Origin: Brachionus koreanus
Taxonomy: Eukaryota; Rotifera; Eurotatoria; Ploima; Brachionidae
Assembly (NCBI GenBank): GCA_016987375.1
Contig: PJRA01000323.1
Location: forward strand, 1,973,877-2,037,876
Length of the DNA: 64,000 bases
Direction of reading: 5' to 3'
Both the position numbers and the translations under genes were made by a program. The notes below the pieces were generated by a model. It ran no database searches and had not been told where the DNA came from. It saw only the letters and a list, made by a program, of their open reading frames with translations. This document shows, piece after piece, positions 35,496 to 47,849 of this stretch (position 1 is its first letter; each line of letters opens with the position of its first letter).

Positions 35496-37959
35496 TCTAC
35501 TCAATTTGTCTATATAATTAACAGAATAACTATATTTTTACCTTATTTAGACACCTTTTTATAATCAAAAAAAAATTTTAATTCTTAAATTATATGGAAT
35601 CGAAATCTAGAATTTGCTCATAGGCTTATTCACTTTTTATTTTGGCTTAATAAAATTTTGCTTGAATATTTGAATTTAATTTTTATAGTGAAGAGAGAGA
35701 GAGGTTGCGTTGTCAACCAATCGTAGTTTATTCAACATAATTAACTAAACCAGTAGGAAAATTTTATTAATAAACTAATTGGCTTTCGATCCAATTAGAT
35801 CAATTGAAAATTTTGTCCATTCATACTTGATAGTAGAATTTCGACTTGTTTTTTAGTCTATGTGATTCGACAATACTTTTTTTTTTATCTTAATCAAAAT
35901 TTTTTAAAGAAAAGCGCTTTTGTCGCCTTTTTGCCTGGCAGGTATTCAAGCTCATTTATCTTTTCTTTTTTTTGTATGTGTCATTTGTCATTTTTACAAG
36001 TGACTAGTTTTTCAAATTGCATAATTTTTCACTGACATCTGACTACATTTGAGTCGTATGAACAAGTTATCTAATTTGGAATCTTGATGAGACGTATTTG
36101 AACGCCAACTTCTTTGATAAGATGTAGATTGTGCAACTAGAATTTGTTCGCTTAGGTCTTTTGATCACATACACACGTATCTCTGTTCATTAAATATACC
36201 ATCTAATAAATTTGTTTATTGAATTTTCATGACCAGCTTTAGTTTTTGATAGAATTTAGAAATTTGATATTTAAATTAAAAATTCCATGATCCGCTTTTT
36301 GTATATGAGATTTTTTTTTCATTAAAACAGACTTCTCATTTCTCAAGATTTTTATTTATTCGATTTAAGACTTTTGGTCAATTTAATTATTTTGAAAGCA
36401 AAATATTTGAATTTTTGAAACTCTTAAATTAAAGCTTTAATTAATTTGTTTTAAATTGTTTTTTAAATTCAATTTTAAATTTAATTCAAAATATCTATTT
36501 TTAATGTTTTTTCAAAAATGATTATTATGCTATATTAATGAAACATTGATTTTTTATAAATTTTTTTCGCTAATGTAACTTAAATCTCTGAAAAAATAAA
36601 AAATTTGTTGAGACATATTTTAAAGTTAGATAAGGTAATAAAAATTTGAAAGTTTGAGTCTCTCTTGGACCCTAAATACTTAGTTTATCAATGCATCCAA
36701 CACCCAAAAATACTTTTTAAACAGGGCAGTGCATCCCAAAAATTTTGTTTTTATTCTTGATAAAAGGTAATTTAGAAAAAATTTAATTTTTCAACATTGA
36801 AACATCAAAAAATCTATCAACTAAAAAAATTTAAAGGTTTATTAGTTAAAAAATTAAAATCTTAATTTAAATAATAATATAATATATTATTGAAAGGAAA
36901 AATATAGAAATTATTCTATTTTTTTTATTTTGTTCGGTTTCTGAAAATCCGTTTTTTCAATAATTATTTTCTCTCTAAATAAAGTTTTCTTTTGAAAAGA
37001 AATTTTCAACACCAAAAAAAAATAATTTTTGTTGAATTAAATATTCAATTTTTTAAAATGATCTTAAAAATATCAATTTAGTTTAGTTCATTGAATAAAT
37101 ATAAATGACACAATCTTGTTGCAAATTGAGTTGTTTGTTTAAAATCAAAGTGTAATTTATTAAAAAGGCGTATTTAAAGCTGCTATTTTTGAAAATTATT
37201 AATTTCATTACCAAAATAAATGAAATTTATTTTCTAGTTATTTTTCATTTATGAGATGACCAATTTGAAAAAATTTATATTAAAAACGGAGAATAATAAC
37301 AATTAGTTTGTTATTTTTCTTAATTATTTTGCATTTGTTTACGAACCTAATATACATGTTTTTTTTTTCAATTCAAACTTAACAATTTTTTAGTTTTTTT
37401 ATTTATTTTTTTATAGATTAATTAGCTGATTTACCTAATATTTAAATTATTTAAATTTTAAAGATACCTATATTTTAAAAAATTTTATTTTATTTTAATT
37501 ACACTTCTACTTATTTATTTATTTATTTTTTTTTCTGAAGGAGCTATAGCTCGGTACAGAAATTACAAATAAATAAATAAATAATAATAAAGATACATGT
37601 AGTCTTAATTTTAATTTTCCTTTATTTTAAACTATTTTATTTTATTTTAATTACACTTCTACTTATTTTTATTTTATTCATTTTTTTCTTTTTTAATCTG
37701 AAGGAGCTATAGCTCAGTACAGTAATACGTAATAAGTAGAAAAATAATAAATAGTCTCAAAGAAGTTATTGATTTTAAGTTTAAGTGTCTTGTGACAGTT
37801 TATGAATGTTGATTCAAACTATTATTCTTATAACTTTTAAATTTTGGAGACTTTTCAAATCATCAGGATCATAAAATAAAAGAACTCAATATGAAACTGA
37901 AATTCATAAATTCACTCCAAATTGTCTGCGCACAATCTAGAATATTTGGAAAAAGATCA
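35496..37959. other. Intergenic stretch upstream of the Sp gene
   Basis: AT-rich DNA without visible genes. The first part includes the Sp promoter. A short GA repeat lies at about 35692-35702. Duplicated blocks lie near the end (37470-37726). Confidence 0.4.
37470..37726. repeat. Imperfect tandem duplication of a roughly 100-bp block
   Basis: Two blocks (about 37470-37566 and 37620-37726) share 'attacacttctactta' near the start and 'ctgaaggagctatagctc' near the end. They are separated by an AAATAAAT-rich spacer. The AAATAAAT run after the first copy suggests a LINE-like 3' tail that was duplicated. Confidence 0.6.
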
Positions 37960-38110
37960 TTAACACTCAAAAACCGGAGGGGTCTTTTGAACCCCTTTTG
38001 TTACTTCCTTTATTTGTTTTTTATCTAATAAATTTAATCATTTTTTATATATATTTTTTTCAATCATATCTTAAATGAAAAATATTATAAAATTATTAAA
38101 TTTTATAATA
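37960..38110. mobile_element. TTAA-flanked MITE, family B (cut by the assembly gap)
   Basis: It begins TTAA then CACTCAAAAACCGG-AGGGGTC. The following 150 bp match the reverse complement of the right part of the complete copy at 48227-48464. The remaining part is hidden in the N run. Confidence 0.75.
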
Positions 38111-38420
38111 NNNNNNNNNNNNNNNNNNNNNNNNNNNNNNNNNNNNNNNNNNNNNNNNNNNNNNNNNNNNNNNNNNNNNNNNNNNNNNNNNNNNNNNNNN
38201 NNNNNNNNNNNNNNNNNNNNNNNNNNNNNNNNNNNNNNNNNNNNNNNNNNNNNNNNNNNNNNNNNNNNNNNNNNNNNNNNNNNNNNNNNNNNNNNNNNNN
38301 NNNNNNNNNNNNNNNNNNNNNNNNNNNNNNNNNNNNNNNNNNNNNNNNNNNNNNNNNNNNNNNNNNNNNNNNNNNNNNNNNNNNNNNNNNNNNNNNNNNN
38401 NNNNNNNNNNNNNNNNNNNN
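38111..38420. other. Assembly gap (310 N)
   Basis: An unbroken run of N. The open frames that span it are artefacts. The gap begins inside a MITE, so about 90 bp of it are likely the rest of that element; what fills the remainder is unknown. Confidence 0.99.
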
Positions 38421-40469
38421 ATTTCCTCAGGAAATACGGTTTGGTCTTTCGAACTAATATAATAAACATTGTTCTATTTTTAGCAAATATTAGCTTTTTG
38501 GCAATTTATTCAGCAATTTTTGGGCAAGAATATTAAAAAAACAAAAAAAAATCTACAGAACAAGGGTCAAGGGTTTTTTGTTGAGAGCTAAGCATTTCAA
38601 ATTACTAAGTGCTATGGCAGATTTTTTCCACGTTTGTCGATTAATTTTAAAAAATTTATAAAAAAAACCTAATTTATAGAATATTTTATTTCGCTTTAAA
38701 ACAACTATCTAATTTCGCTTATTAAAGCATCTAAGCCTATTTTTTTTAAGAAAAACTTTAAAGAAATATTTGGTAAATAATTGATTTTTTTCTATGAAAA
38801 ATAACATTAAGAAGTTTTTTTTTTCAAAGAAAATATAAAACCAAAAATCGAACATAAAAAAATTATTTTCTCAGACTTTTAGTTTGTAACAGAATATAGA
38901 AATTAAGTAACACAAATAGTTTTGTTTTTAGAAAAATTTTCTAAGTTTACAACCTTCAAATTTTATTTTGTTAAACAATATCGGACTATGAGTTGGAAGG
39001 CTATGCAAACAAAATTTTCAAGTATATTTTAAAAGGTGATAAATTAACAATTTAAATAAATTATGTAATATAGGCAAGGAATTAAAGTGCGGAAAGTGCT
39101 TATTTTATCAATAAATCTTAACGTAGGCTTCGGAAGAAAATAAAATATTGTGGATTAAATAATTGACGTGATTGGAATAAAAATTCTTATATAATATTTA
39201 ATTATATAAACTAGTTTGAAATTTTAGTTTTGTAAAAATTAAGCTTTTGAATTTCATTTATAGATAAAGCTATTGGGTTTAGCTGGAAAGACTCTAATGT
39301 GCGTCAATATTCAGCAAATTTCAAATTATGTTTAATTTTCCATGTTAAAATCGAATGAATTTTTTTTAAATATTCGGTTGACATGGTAACCAAGCTTGAT
39401 TTTCTTGATAAAGTCACTAATTATGCTATGCCGTAAAGGGAAAAGAATTTATTAAAACTAAAAGACTAATAAATTTGCTGAATGATGATTCATTTGCATA
39501 TGCCATGACCGTTAATTTAATCACTGCGAATTTCAAAAATTTTAATTATTCAAATTTTTACATTTTTCTTCTATATTTTATGATATTTAAGTTTTAATTA
39601 ATATTAAAAAACAAGTAAAAAGCTCATTTCTCATTTTTATCAATTTTAATTTAGATAGTTGAAATTCAAATTACTTAGATTATATATGATAACTTGAAGC
39701 TATTCAAACAGTTATTTAGAGATTTTCATTTGAGCAATTGTTTTAAAAACTGATTAAACTTTTCATATCATACCGGTTGCTAACTTTCTCCGATAGCAAC
39801 CTCATTAAGTATTATTTTCATTTGATTTCGCTCGACTTCAAATCATAAAACATCATAATAATTTATTTAATTTGAGTTTCAAAATTTAAACTTTAGAATC
39901 TAATCTTCATTTAGATTAAAAATGTTGTTATATAAGCCATAAAATACATATAACTCAATTCAGGTTTTAATTAGTAAATCGATACATTTTTTTATCTGTT
40001 ATAAACAAAATATATAAAATAATTAAAAGAATTAATTATATAAAATAGTTAAAAATTAAATTTTGTTTAAAAAAAAATTTCGTGTTTGCAAATTTAAATT
40101 AGAAAAAAAAGCTGAACTACTTTGGCCAAGCATAATTAATTATATTCTGTAATTATAAGACGTATTCGATTTTAATTGAAGTCATAGCGGAATTGATTTC
40201 AAAATCACGAACATAGAGCGCCAAGACACTCTTTAATTTTCGACTCAGTATTGAATCACGAAATTTAGTTTGTGGCGTATCAGACCTAATATTAAATTCA
40301 ATACCCTAATATAAATTTGATTCATTTTTCAAAAAAAGTAAAGGTACATCAAATATTTGAGTTGACTTGTTGACACTTTAAAGCATATTTATAATTCTTC
40401 AAAACGAATAAAAATTTTTGTTTTTTTTTATAAATAAAATTTTAGATTTATTTTTTTTTAGTCTAATAA
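38421..40469. other. Intergenic stretch upstream of Tubby
   Basis: AT-rich, with no coding region recognised. The last 20 bp are a T-rich tract and AG (40460-40461), 8 nt before the Tubby start codon. Confidence 0.4.
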
Positions 40470-42448
40470 ATGGATAGTTTACCTGGAGTGTGAGTAATTT
40501 TTAGTTTTATTTTTTTGCTGAGATGCTTTTTGAATATTTTTTTTTCAAATTTTAGAATTGACGATGACTATAATTACGGCATAATTCACTCAAAAGGAAA
40601 CCGAAATCTGAACAAACTTGAAGGTAGACGTAATGGAGCAAACACGATCAAAGCCAACAATTCATACCTAAACAAAATCAATCATATATCAAGTTTTGGT
40701 ATGGGAAAAAAAATTTTAAATGTGTCTTAAAATTTTTGTCTTATTTAGGCTTTCAAAATCACGGATTTGAGTCGGACAACAGTTCGGATAGGTTCTCAAG
40801 ACATTCTAAACCGCCTCGAAGCATCAATATCCAAACCCAGAGCATCAATATTGAAAAATACGACATAGACGGTGTGACCAAAACAGAAACTGATGAGTTC
40901 AATGAGAGCAGTAATTCGGACTTTAAACCCAGAACTGCTTTTGAAACGGAAAAAGATGCAGACAAACCGAAATTAAAGATAGAAAAAAAGCCAAAAAAAA
41001 AAGAAAAGAGCTCAAACGACTTGAAAATCGAGAATGAAATTAGCGAGGACGAAGACGATATAGTTATTGGATCTGCTAAGTTAAAACAGAGTAAATCAAT
41101 CAAGGAAGAGTTCAAGGCTAATAGGGAATCGACCAGTGAAGAGGAAATTGAAAAATATGAACCAAAAAGAAAAGATAAAATAAAAAAAGAAACTAAAAAG
41201 AAATTTTATGATTCATCAGAAGATGAAACAAGTGTAATTCATAATATACCAAGCAGTTCTATAAAGGAAAGAGTGGATAAAAAGTCGAAGCAAATAGAAA
41301 AAGTAGCCGAAAATAACTCCGAATTTGAAGAATATTTTGAGCTTTTATCCGAAAATATTCAAGAATTTGTATTCAAACCAGCGCCTCAAAATTTAACTTT
41401 AAAATGTCGCATAACTAGGGACAAACAAGGCATGGACAAAGGCATGTATCCATTTTATTTTATGCATCTAGAAAAAGAAGACGGAAAAAAAGTAAAACAT
41501 AGAAAAATAATTTTTAAGATTGCTAAAGAGTTAATTTTGAATATTCGAAAAAAAATCCAAATTTAAATCTTTAATCAAAATTTACTTTCTAGTAAAATTA
41601 TTTTATTGATAAAATTATTTCAATTTATTGATTAGAAAAAAATTTTTTTTTTTAGATTTTCTTACTAGCAGCACGTAAGCGCAAAAAGAGCAAAACGGCC
41701 AATTACCTAATATCAACAGATGCAACTGATTTAAAACGAGACGGTGAAAGCTTTGTAGGAAAATTGCGATCCAATGTGTTTGGTACTCATTTTACGTTGT
41801 ATAATAATGGTCAAAATCCAAGTAAAAATTGTCCAGATGACTTAATTAGATCCGAGATTATATGCATTGCTTACGTAAATGATCAAACAGCCAGAGTTAT
41901 TTTGAAAATAATTTTTCTTTTTTTTCAAAGGAAACAAACATTTTGGGAATAAAAGGACCTCGCAAGATGTCTGTTATCATGCCAGGAATGAGCCTGGATC
42001 ATCAACGTGTCGAAATTAAGCCAAGAACTGTAAAAATTTTTTTGAAAATTTTGAAAAAATATTTTGTTAAATTCAAATTAAAGGAAAACGATTCAATTGT
42101 AGAAAGATGGAAAAGAAAAGACATGAAAGACGTAGTCGAATTGCGCAATAAAACACCAACTTGGAATGAAGAGACTCAGTCGTATGTGTTGAACTTTCAT
42201 GGTAGAGTTACACAAGCATCAGTTAAAAATTTTCAAATTGTTCATCCAAATGATGGTAAATTAATAGAATTTGTAAAATAAAAAATTAAAAAAAAAAATA
42301 AAATAATTTTTAAGAGGATTATATTGTGATGCAATTTGGCCGAATTGACGAGGAGGTATTCACTTGTGATTTCAACTATCCAATGTGCGCCATTCAAGCG
42401 TTTGGTATAGCTTTAAGTAGTTTTGATGGAAAACTAGCTTGTGAATAG
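40470..42448 (+). CDS. TUB: Tubby-like protein
   Basis: Seven exons (40470-40489, 40556-40698, 40749-41491, 41656-41874, 41931-42029, 42084-42255, 42315-42448) give 509 residues. The C-terminal 260 residues form the tubby domain: [56 protein letters not shown], and the family-typical last residues KLACE. The domain binds PI(4,5)P2 at membranes; animal members act in ciliary receptor trafficking. The N-terminal 240 residues are charged (many Lys, Glu, Asp, Ser) and poorly conserved. The first coding exon is only 20 nt. The match fits TUB/TULP1/TULP3 rather than TULP4; which one cannot be decided. Confidence 0.94.
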
Positions 42449-42984
42449 TCAAATGTCGATACATGAATATTTAGTTGTTTTTTTTTTCCAAAAATTATTC
42501 CAACTTTAATTAACTAAAATTACTTATTTATTGTGTGTTAATATTTATTATTTAGGATAATTATCTGATAAGTTGATAAACAGAATATTACTACCGAATC
42601 GTGTAAAAATATCTCTTGTAGTCTTTATTCGATTTTTCATCCAAAATCGTATATTTATCATTGAATATTTAAAAATTAAAATTTAATTTTATCTAGTCTA
42701 TTTAATGTTTGTTTTAAAATCATATTTTCAATTAAAAAAAAATATTTGGATAATATTTTCGTTCTTTTAACTTCTCAATTAATACTAACATTATCTTTGA
42801 AATTAAACCCGATTATTTAAATTAATAACAAAAAATTAAAATTACTGTAAACCCTTGCTAAGAGCACTAAAAGTTAGATATCCAATTTAAGTGAATTCAT
42901 AACTTACCACTCAACTTGTTGAGCAGTCTGTTCCATCTCTACCGATGATTTATTTTTCTAACTTGCTCTTCAGCTTAGAAATAT
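42449..42984. other. Intergenic stretch after Tubby
   Basis: AT-rich DNA. Nothing recognisable until the LINE 3' end at about 42985. Confidence 0.4.
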
Positions 42985-43450
42985 ATAAAGAGTTCAACGA
43001 AGAGCAACAAAGTTGATTCCAGAAATTCGTAATTTGGATTATCAACAACGCTTGTTAAGGCTAGAGTTAACTAACTTGAGAACAAGAAGATCAAGAGGTG
43101 ATCTAATCCAGATGTACAAATTGGTTAACAATTACGAACAAATTAAATTTAATAATGTCTTAACACAAAACCTGGTAACAAAAGATATGAATTAAGGAGA
43201 AATAGCTATTGTCTTACCCGTGAAAGGATAAAGAACTGTCTTCCAAGATTTAACTTTTTCACAAATAGAGTTGGAAATGAATGGAATAAACTGCCGGAAG
43301 ATGTAGTAAATGCAAAGAGCATTAATAGTTTCAAAGCGAAGCTTGATAGTTGGTTGGCGAAATAAAAAGAAGCGACTGCTACAGCTCTTTAGAGCTATGC
43401 TTAGATATCATCTAAGCTGCAGTTTATACTACTACTACTACTACTACTAT
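42985..43450 (+). mobile_element. 5'-truncated LINE: RT C-terminus, 3' hairpins and (TAC)n tail
   Basis: The frame QRRATKLIPEI, then RLLRLELTNLRTRRSRGDL and IQMYKLVN, matches the C-terminal part of CR1/Rex-type LINE proteins. After one frameshift near 43190 it continues RERIKNCLPRFNFFTNRV, then WNKLPEDVVNAKS, and stops at the codon after DSWLAK. The short 3' UTR (43365-43430) holds two small hairpins (agctctttagagct and cttagat/atctaag) and ends in (TAC)n up to 43450. A second copy (56681-56978, minus strand) ends in the same tail. Confidence 0.8.
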
Positions 43451-43743
43451 ATTTTCATAGAATTTTAAAAGTTGTACATTTTATGAATACATTTCTAAGT
43501 TTTACTCAATTTATTCTCTTTATAAAATTTTACATAGATAATTTATATGAAATTTGTAAATAAGAACGCATTAAATAATCTTTGATGATAATCAAAATTT
43601 TAAAATTGATCTCAATTTTTATTAATCGATAAAATATGAAAAATTTAAAATAAAGATTAGAAAATAAGCCTTCTAAAAAAGTTATTAGTATAAAAAATTT
43701 GTTTTTTTTCAACGTTTTTTTAATTTTAAATAAAAAAAGCATC

Positions 43744-44540
43744 AGCTAAATAATTTTCAAAATATAAAATTTCATGCTTTTTAGTCTTTTGGCATCTATC
43801 AGTGAGTAATTCAATTCCTCTCTTGTACCATTAATGGCTTTTGGAGTCAAAAAACTTACGACATATTCTTCAATTTGATTTTGGTTAATAAAATGCCGTT
43901 CTATTATCAGAAAGATCTGCGCTGAATGCTGGATTAAGATGAAGTTCGATCTCTTCAAGTTGTTTTATTTTTGCTACTGATCTTTTAAGTGCATGATGTC
44001 TGGCGTTATCTTGAAGAAACAAAGACAAACTAAAAATTTTAATGATTTATTTTTAAAAATTTGAAAAAAGATTGTAAGTTCTAAAAAAAATGAATTGAAA
44101 TTTAATTGCGTATTTAAAAATTTTTGATCAAAGAAAAATTTTTACTTTTTACTTAGTAAAAATTTTTAGGTTTGCCGAAACAAACCTAGCTTTCGGTTGA
44201 TCAAAGAAGGATATTTTAGTTGAATTGAAACTTAAATTTATTCTAATTTTTCAGAATAAAGTTCTGCATTTAAAGCATGACCGTCTGGAATTAGTTCAAA
44301 GAGTATTACCCCTTGGAAATTCAACCAAACACACAACATCACCTTTTTATTAAAGCATGAAAGGTTGAGATGGATTCAACCATTGATTATCATAGTTTCT
44401 AAAATAGATCCATTTCTCATCAAAAGTGATGATCCGTCTGAAAAACTATTCAACTAGAGGATTTTTAATTAGTTCGCAATAAATCTCAATGGATCGTTGA
44501 ATATCGAAATCTGTCAAATCATTTTTTTCATTAAAGTAAA
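43744..44540 (-). pseudogene. Mariner transposase remnant
   Basis: Read on the minus strand, pieces in several frames follow mariner order: RRIITFDEKWIYF (first catalytic Asp region) near 44440, the GDVVCLVEFPRG-like segment near 44330, FELIPDG, LFLQDNARHHALK (second Asp region) near 44000, then EIELHLNPAFSADLSD. Stops, frameshifts and AT-rich insertions make it inactive. It is colinear with the shorter remnant at 15612-15960. Confidence 0.75.
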
Positions 44541-44777
44541 ATTTTAAAATATAATCTTAATTCATTTTTCAAAATTTTTCAAAAAAATTTAAAATTTTTT
44601 TAAAAAAAACACAATCTCAAAGTGTGCATTTCAAGTTTTGTGCTCATAAAAAATTGATTTTGTGTTTGGCTAGAGATACTCTATAAATAACATAAATAAA
44701 ATATCAAAAATAAATATTTTTATCTTTATTCAACTAAAAAATATCGTAAAAATCATTTTTATTAAAATAAGAAAAAT

Positions 44778-47505
44778 CTATAATTTGGCATTGTTTTTGA
44801 ACAACTTTTCCAATTTTTGGGCAAGCATTATATTTCCTTTTACCTTAAGCTTTCCTTTCATAAACATCTTCGATGAAAAATAAATTAAAATCAAGCTTTA
44901 TTTTTTTGAGTTTTAAGTAGTATACTTGTTGAGGATTAGCTTTACCACTTGCCAAATTTACAAAATCATCATCAGATATGGTGATATTACACTCTGCTTT
45001 TACATTTTCACTTTCTGAATGGCTGCTCAATTTATTCTTCTTCAAATCGACCACTAAAATATGCTACTTATAAAAATATGTTAAAGATGTTTGTTTTACT
45101 TACAATAAACTTTCGATTTATTCCCTTTTGTAACTTTAAATGAGTACACTGCATTTATTCCTTTGGAAATGTCTGGATTTTGAGCCATCTTGTTTGAAAT
45201 TTCAGCAAAAATTGTCTCACTGGCAAGCTGAAATCCAGAACTCTCGTCAGAATTTTTCTTTGTCTCAGGACTTTTGGGGGCATCAAGTTTTATATCATGC
45301 AAATCAGCATAAGCTCCCGAAATGACCACCGATTGATTCTCTACAGCCCTACATTCAAAATAAACCCGATAGCCATTTGCTTGTTTTTCTAACCACATGT
45401 TCGTTTGGATTGTTTGACCAGGTAGGACTGGTTTAGAGAAGCGAACTTTGACCGACTTGAAAAGCCTCACATCATTGCCACAATAAGTTTGAATAATGTG
45501 CTTTACAGCAAAGCCAAAGCTACACAAGCCATGCAATATTGGTTTATTAAATCCTAAGATAGCGCTGAAAGATGGGTCAATGTGCAACGGGTTTAGATCA
45601 CCATTCAACCGGTACAAAACAGCTTGGTCAACAGTTGTTTTTTCTTCTACTATTTGATCAGCCTTTCTTTCAAATTTTTTTCCAGACACATTTACTAATT
45701 CATTTGAATCTCGTTTTCCACCAAAATTTCCACTACCAACTGAGAAAGTAACAAATTGATTCAAAGCAACTAAATTATCTTTATCATCCAAAAGCTCAAC
45801 TTAAAATTAATTGATCAAAAAATTAAAAGTTAATTAAATAAAGAAAAAATTATTACTATTAATAATTAGAAGAGCTCCTGATCCCTTGTCCAAAACATCA
45901 ACAAGTCTTGGCTTAATTGTCAAATTTCCAGAAGTATCCAATGGCTTTGTGAGCTCCAAATAGTGTTCACCGTGTAATATTTTTGCTGGATCAATTGTCA
46001 AATTGTGAGGTAGCTTTAAGCTTGATAAGGCATTGAAGAGAATACCGAATGCTGGTATCACACCATAGCTTGGTAAAACACAAAATTCATCATGATTTTC
46101 ATAAAGAAATTTTAAATTTTTTTCGTCGACTGATGACACTCCTAATGACAAGGCATACAAGATTACATCTTTAAAGTCATATCTGAATTTTGTATCGTTA
46201 GGAGAAGGAGACTCAGAGGAATTAGCTTCACTAGCATTTATGCAAAAATTTGTCGATTCACCAATTGTGGAATGATAAATTGGTTTATCAAAACTAGTTA
46301 TACTCGACCAGTTATCTCTAACTAGAAGATATTTTTGTAAAATATTTTTAAAAAATTTTAAAATTTAATTTACTGTCTTCTGGCGACATTGAATCACCTT
46401 TTTTAACCATAGCACCTGATGATTTTTGCCATCTCACTTAATCGAAAATTTTTAATTAATTAATAAAAAATTCATTATCTTAACATACATTTTCCAACCC
46501 ATCCACCACCAACTTCGAAAAGAGATCCAGTTTCTTCTGTATTTTCATGACATAAATAAAGAACTAATGGAGAAACATAATCTGGTTTCAAAACATTTAA
46601 TATATCTTATTTTGAAAAAATAATTAAAATCTATTTTTCTACTATTTTTTAAAGCTTTACCCTCCGGCATTACTGTTTCAGTCAATCTGGATTTCGCTAC
46701 TGGAGCAATCGTATTACATTTGATATTATATTTTGTCCCTTCAATAGACAAAGTATTGCTAAGACCCAATAAGCCCAATTTAGCTAAAAATTATTCTTAT
46801 ATTAATAACCATAAATGTAAATTATTATTTTGATTTAAATTAACCTGCACTGTAGTTTGCTTGGCCAAAATTACCATAAACACCGGCTCCCGAGCTGGTC
46901 ATGATAATTCTACCAAATTTGTTTTTTTGCATGTATGGCCAAGCAGCTCTAGTTAGAATAAATGAGCCTCTCAAATGAACTCTATGAATTAGGTCTACAA
47001 AATTATTTAATCATTCGATTAAATGTTTATGTGTTTATAAAACTTAAAAGTACCCCAATCTAAGTCAGAAGTTTTCAAAAATGAACGATCGCGTAGGATT
47101 CCAGCATTGTTAATGATTATATCAACTCTACCAAAATTATCAACAGCCGTTTGAACTATTTTTTCGCCATTTTCAACCGAATCTTTAAAATAAAATCAAT
47201 TAATCAATTTGATAAAAGTTAAGCTGTTTTTAAAACCGTAATTGGCGACTGCAGTTCCATTTTTGGATTTGATTTCTTCAACTACAATATCAGCAGCTTT
47301 TGTGCCTTTACCATCACCAGTCATTCCACCACCTAAATCATTCACTACTACTTTGGCACCACGCTCAGCAAAAGCCAAGGCATAGCATTTTCCTAAGCCT
47401 TAAAAAAATTTTTATATCCTTCAATTAGCCAAAACTTTCAAAAATACCTCCACCAGCTCCAGTTATTATTACGACTTTTCCATCGAATCTTAGTTGATCA
47501 GACAT
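44778..47505 (-). CDS. HSD17B4: Peroxisomal multifunctional enzyme type 2 (17-beta-HSD4)
   Basis: Eleven exons on the minus strand give 726 residues: 47448-47505, 47237-47398, 47054-47182, 46845-46994, 46661-46783, 46489-46605, 46374-46436, 45857-46321, 45104-45799, 44926-45053 and 44778-44867. Three domains appear in order. The short-chain dehydrogenase has the TGAGGG cofactor loop, NNAG, and Ser with YSAAK in the active site. The 2-enoyl-CoA hydratase 2 has LNPLHIDP and KPILHGLC. The C-terminal SCP2-like domain follows. The last three residues, AKL, are a PTS1 peroxisomal import signal. The enzyme hydrates and dehydrogenates very-long-chain and branched acyl-CoA intermediates in peroxisomal beta-oxidation. 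Length and order agree with the human protein (736). All introns are under 80 bp. An acceptor-like AG lies 8 nt before the ATG. Confidence 0.96.
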
Positions 47506-47849
47506 TTTTTTTTCTAAATAAAAAAACACCCTTTTTTAAAATAATTTAAATATTCAATTCCAAAGTTCTCTATTAATTTGGTTTATCTACTTTATTTGAT
47601 TTTATTTAAATTTTTAAAATTTATTATAATAATTAAGCTTATACTTTTACTATAATGTTTGTTGATCATGTGATATAGAAAAATTATATTAATTATTATT
47701 TTTTAAGACAAATTTAAAATTATTTGTCTTAAAATTTTATAGATAAAAATAAAAAACCAGATCAATTTGTAATTACTCATAATAAATACAATAGAAAAAA
47801 TTCAGAAAATAAAGAAGAGCTTTGTTTATTCCACAAGTTTTTTACATCA
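47506..47849. other. Promoter-side intergenic stretch of HSD17B4
   Basis: AT-rich. It begins with the T-rich tract and AG (minus strand, 47514-47515) upstream of the HSD17B4 start. No coding region is seen. Confidence 0.4.

Noticed and set aside
37535..37560. tRNA-like D-arm sequence (tagctcggtacag)
   Set aside because: There is no B box or acceptor stem at the right distance, and the block is duplicated next to AAATAAAT tails, so it is a repeat end.
38071..38536. Open frames of 132 and 153 codons on both strands
   Set aside because: They consist almost entirely of the N run and are artefacts of the assembly gap.
43425..43450. CRISPR-like or functional array at the (TAC)n runs
   Set aside because: It is a simple trinucleotide LINE tail without spacers; the window is eukaryotic.
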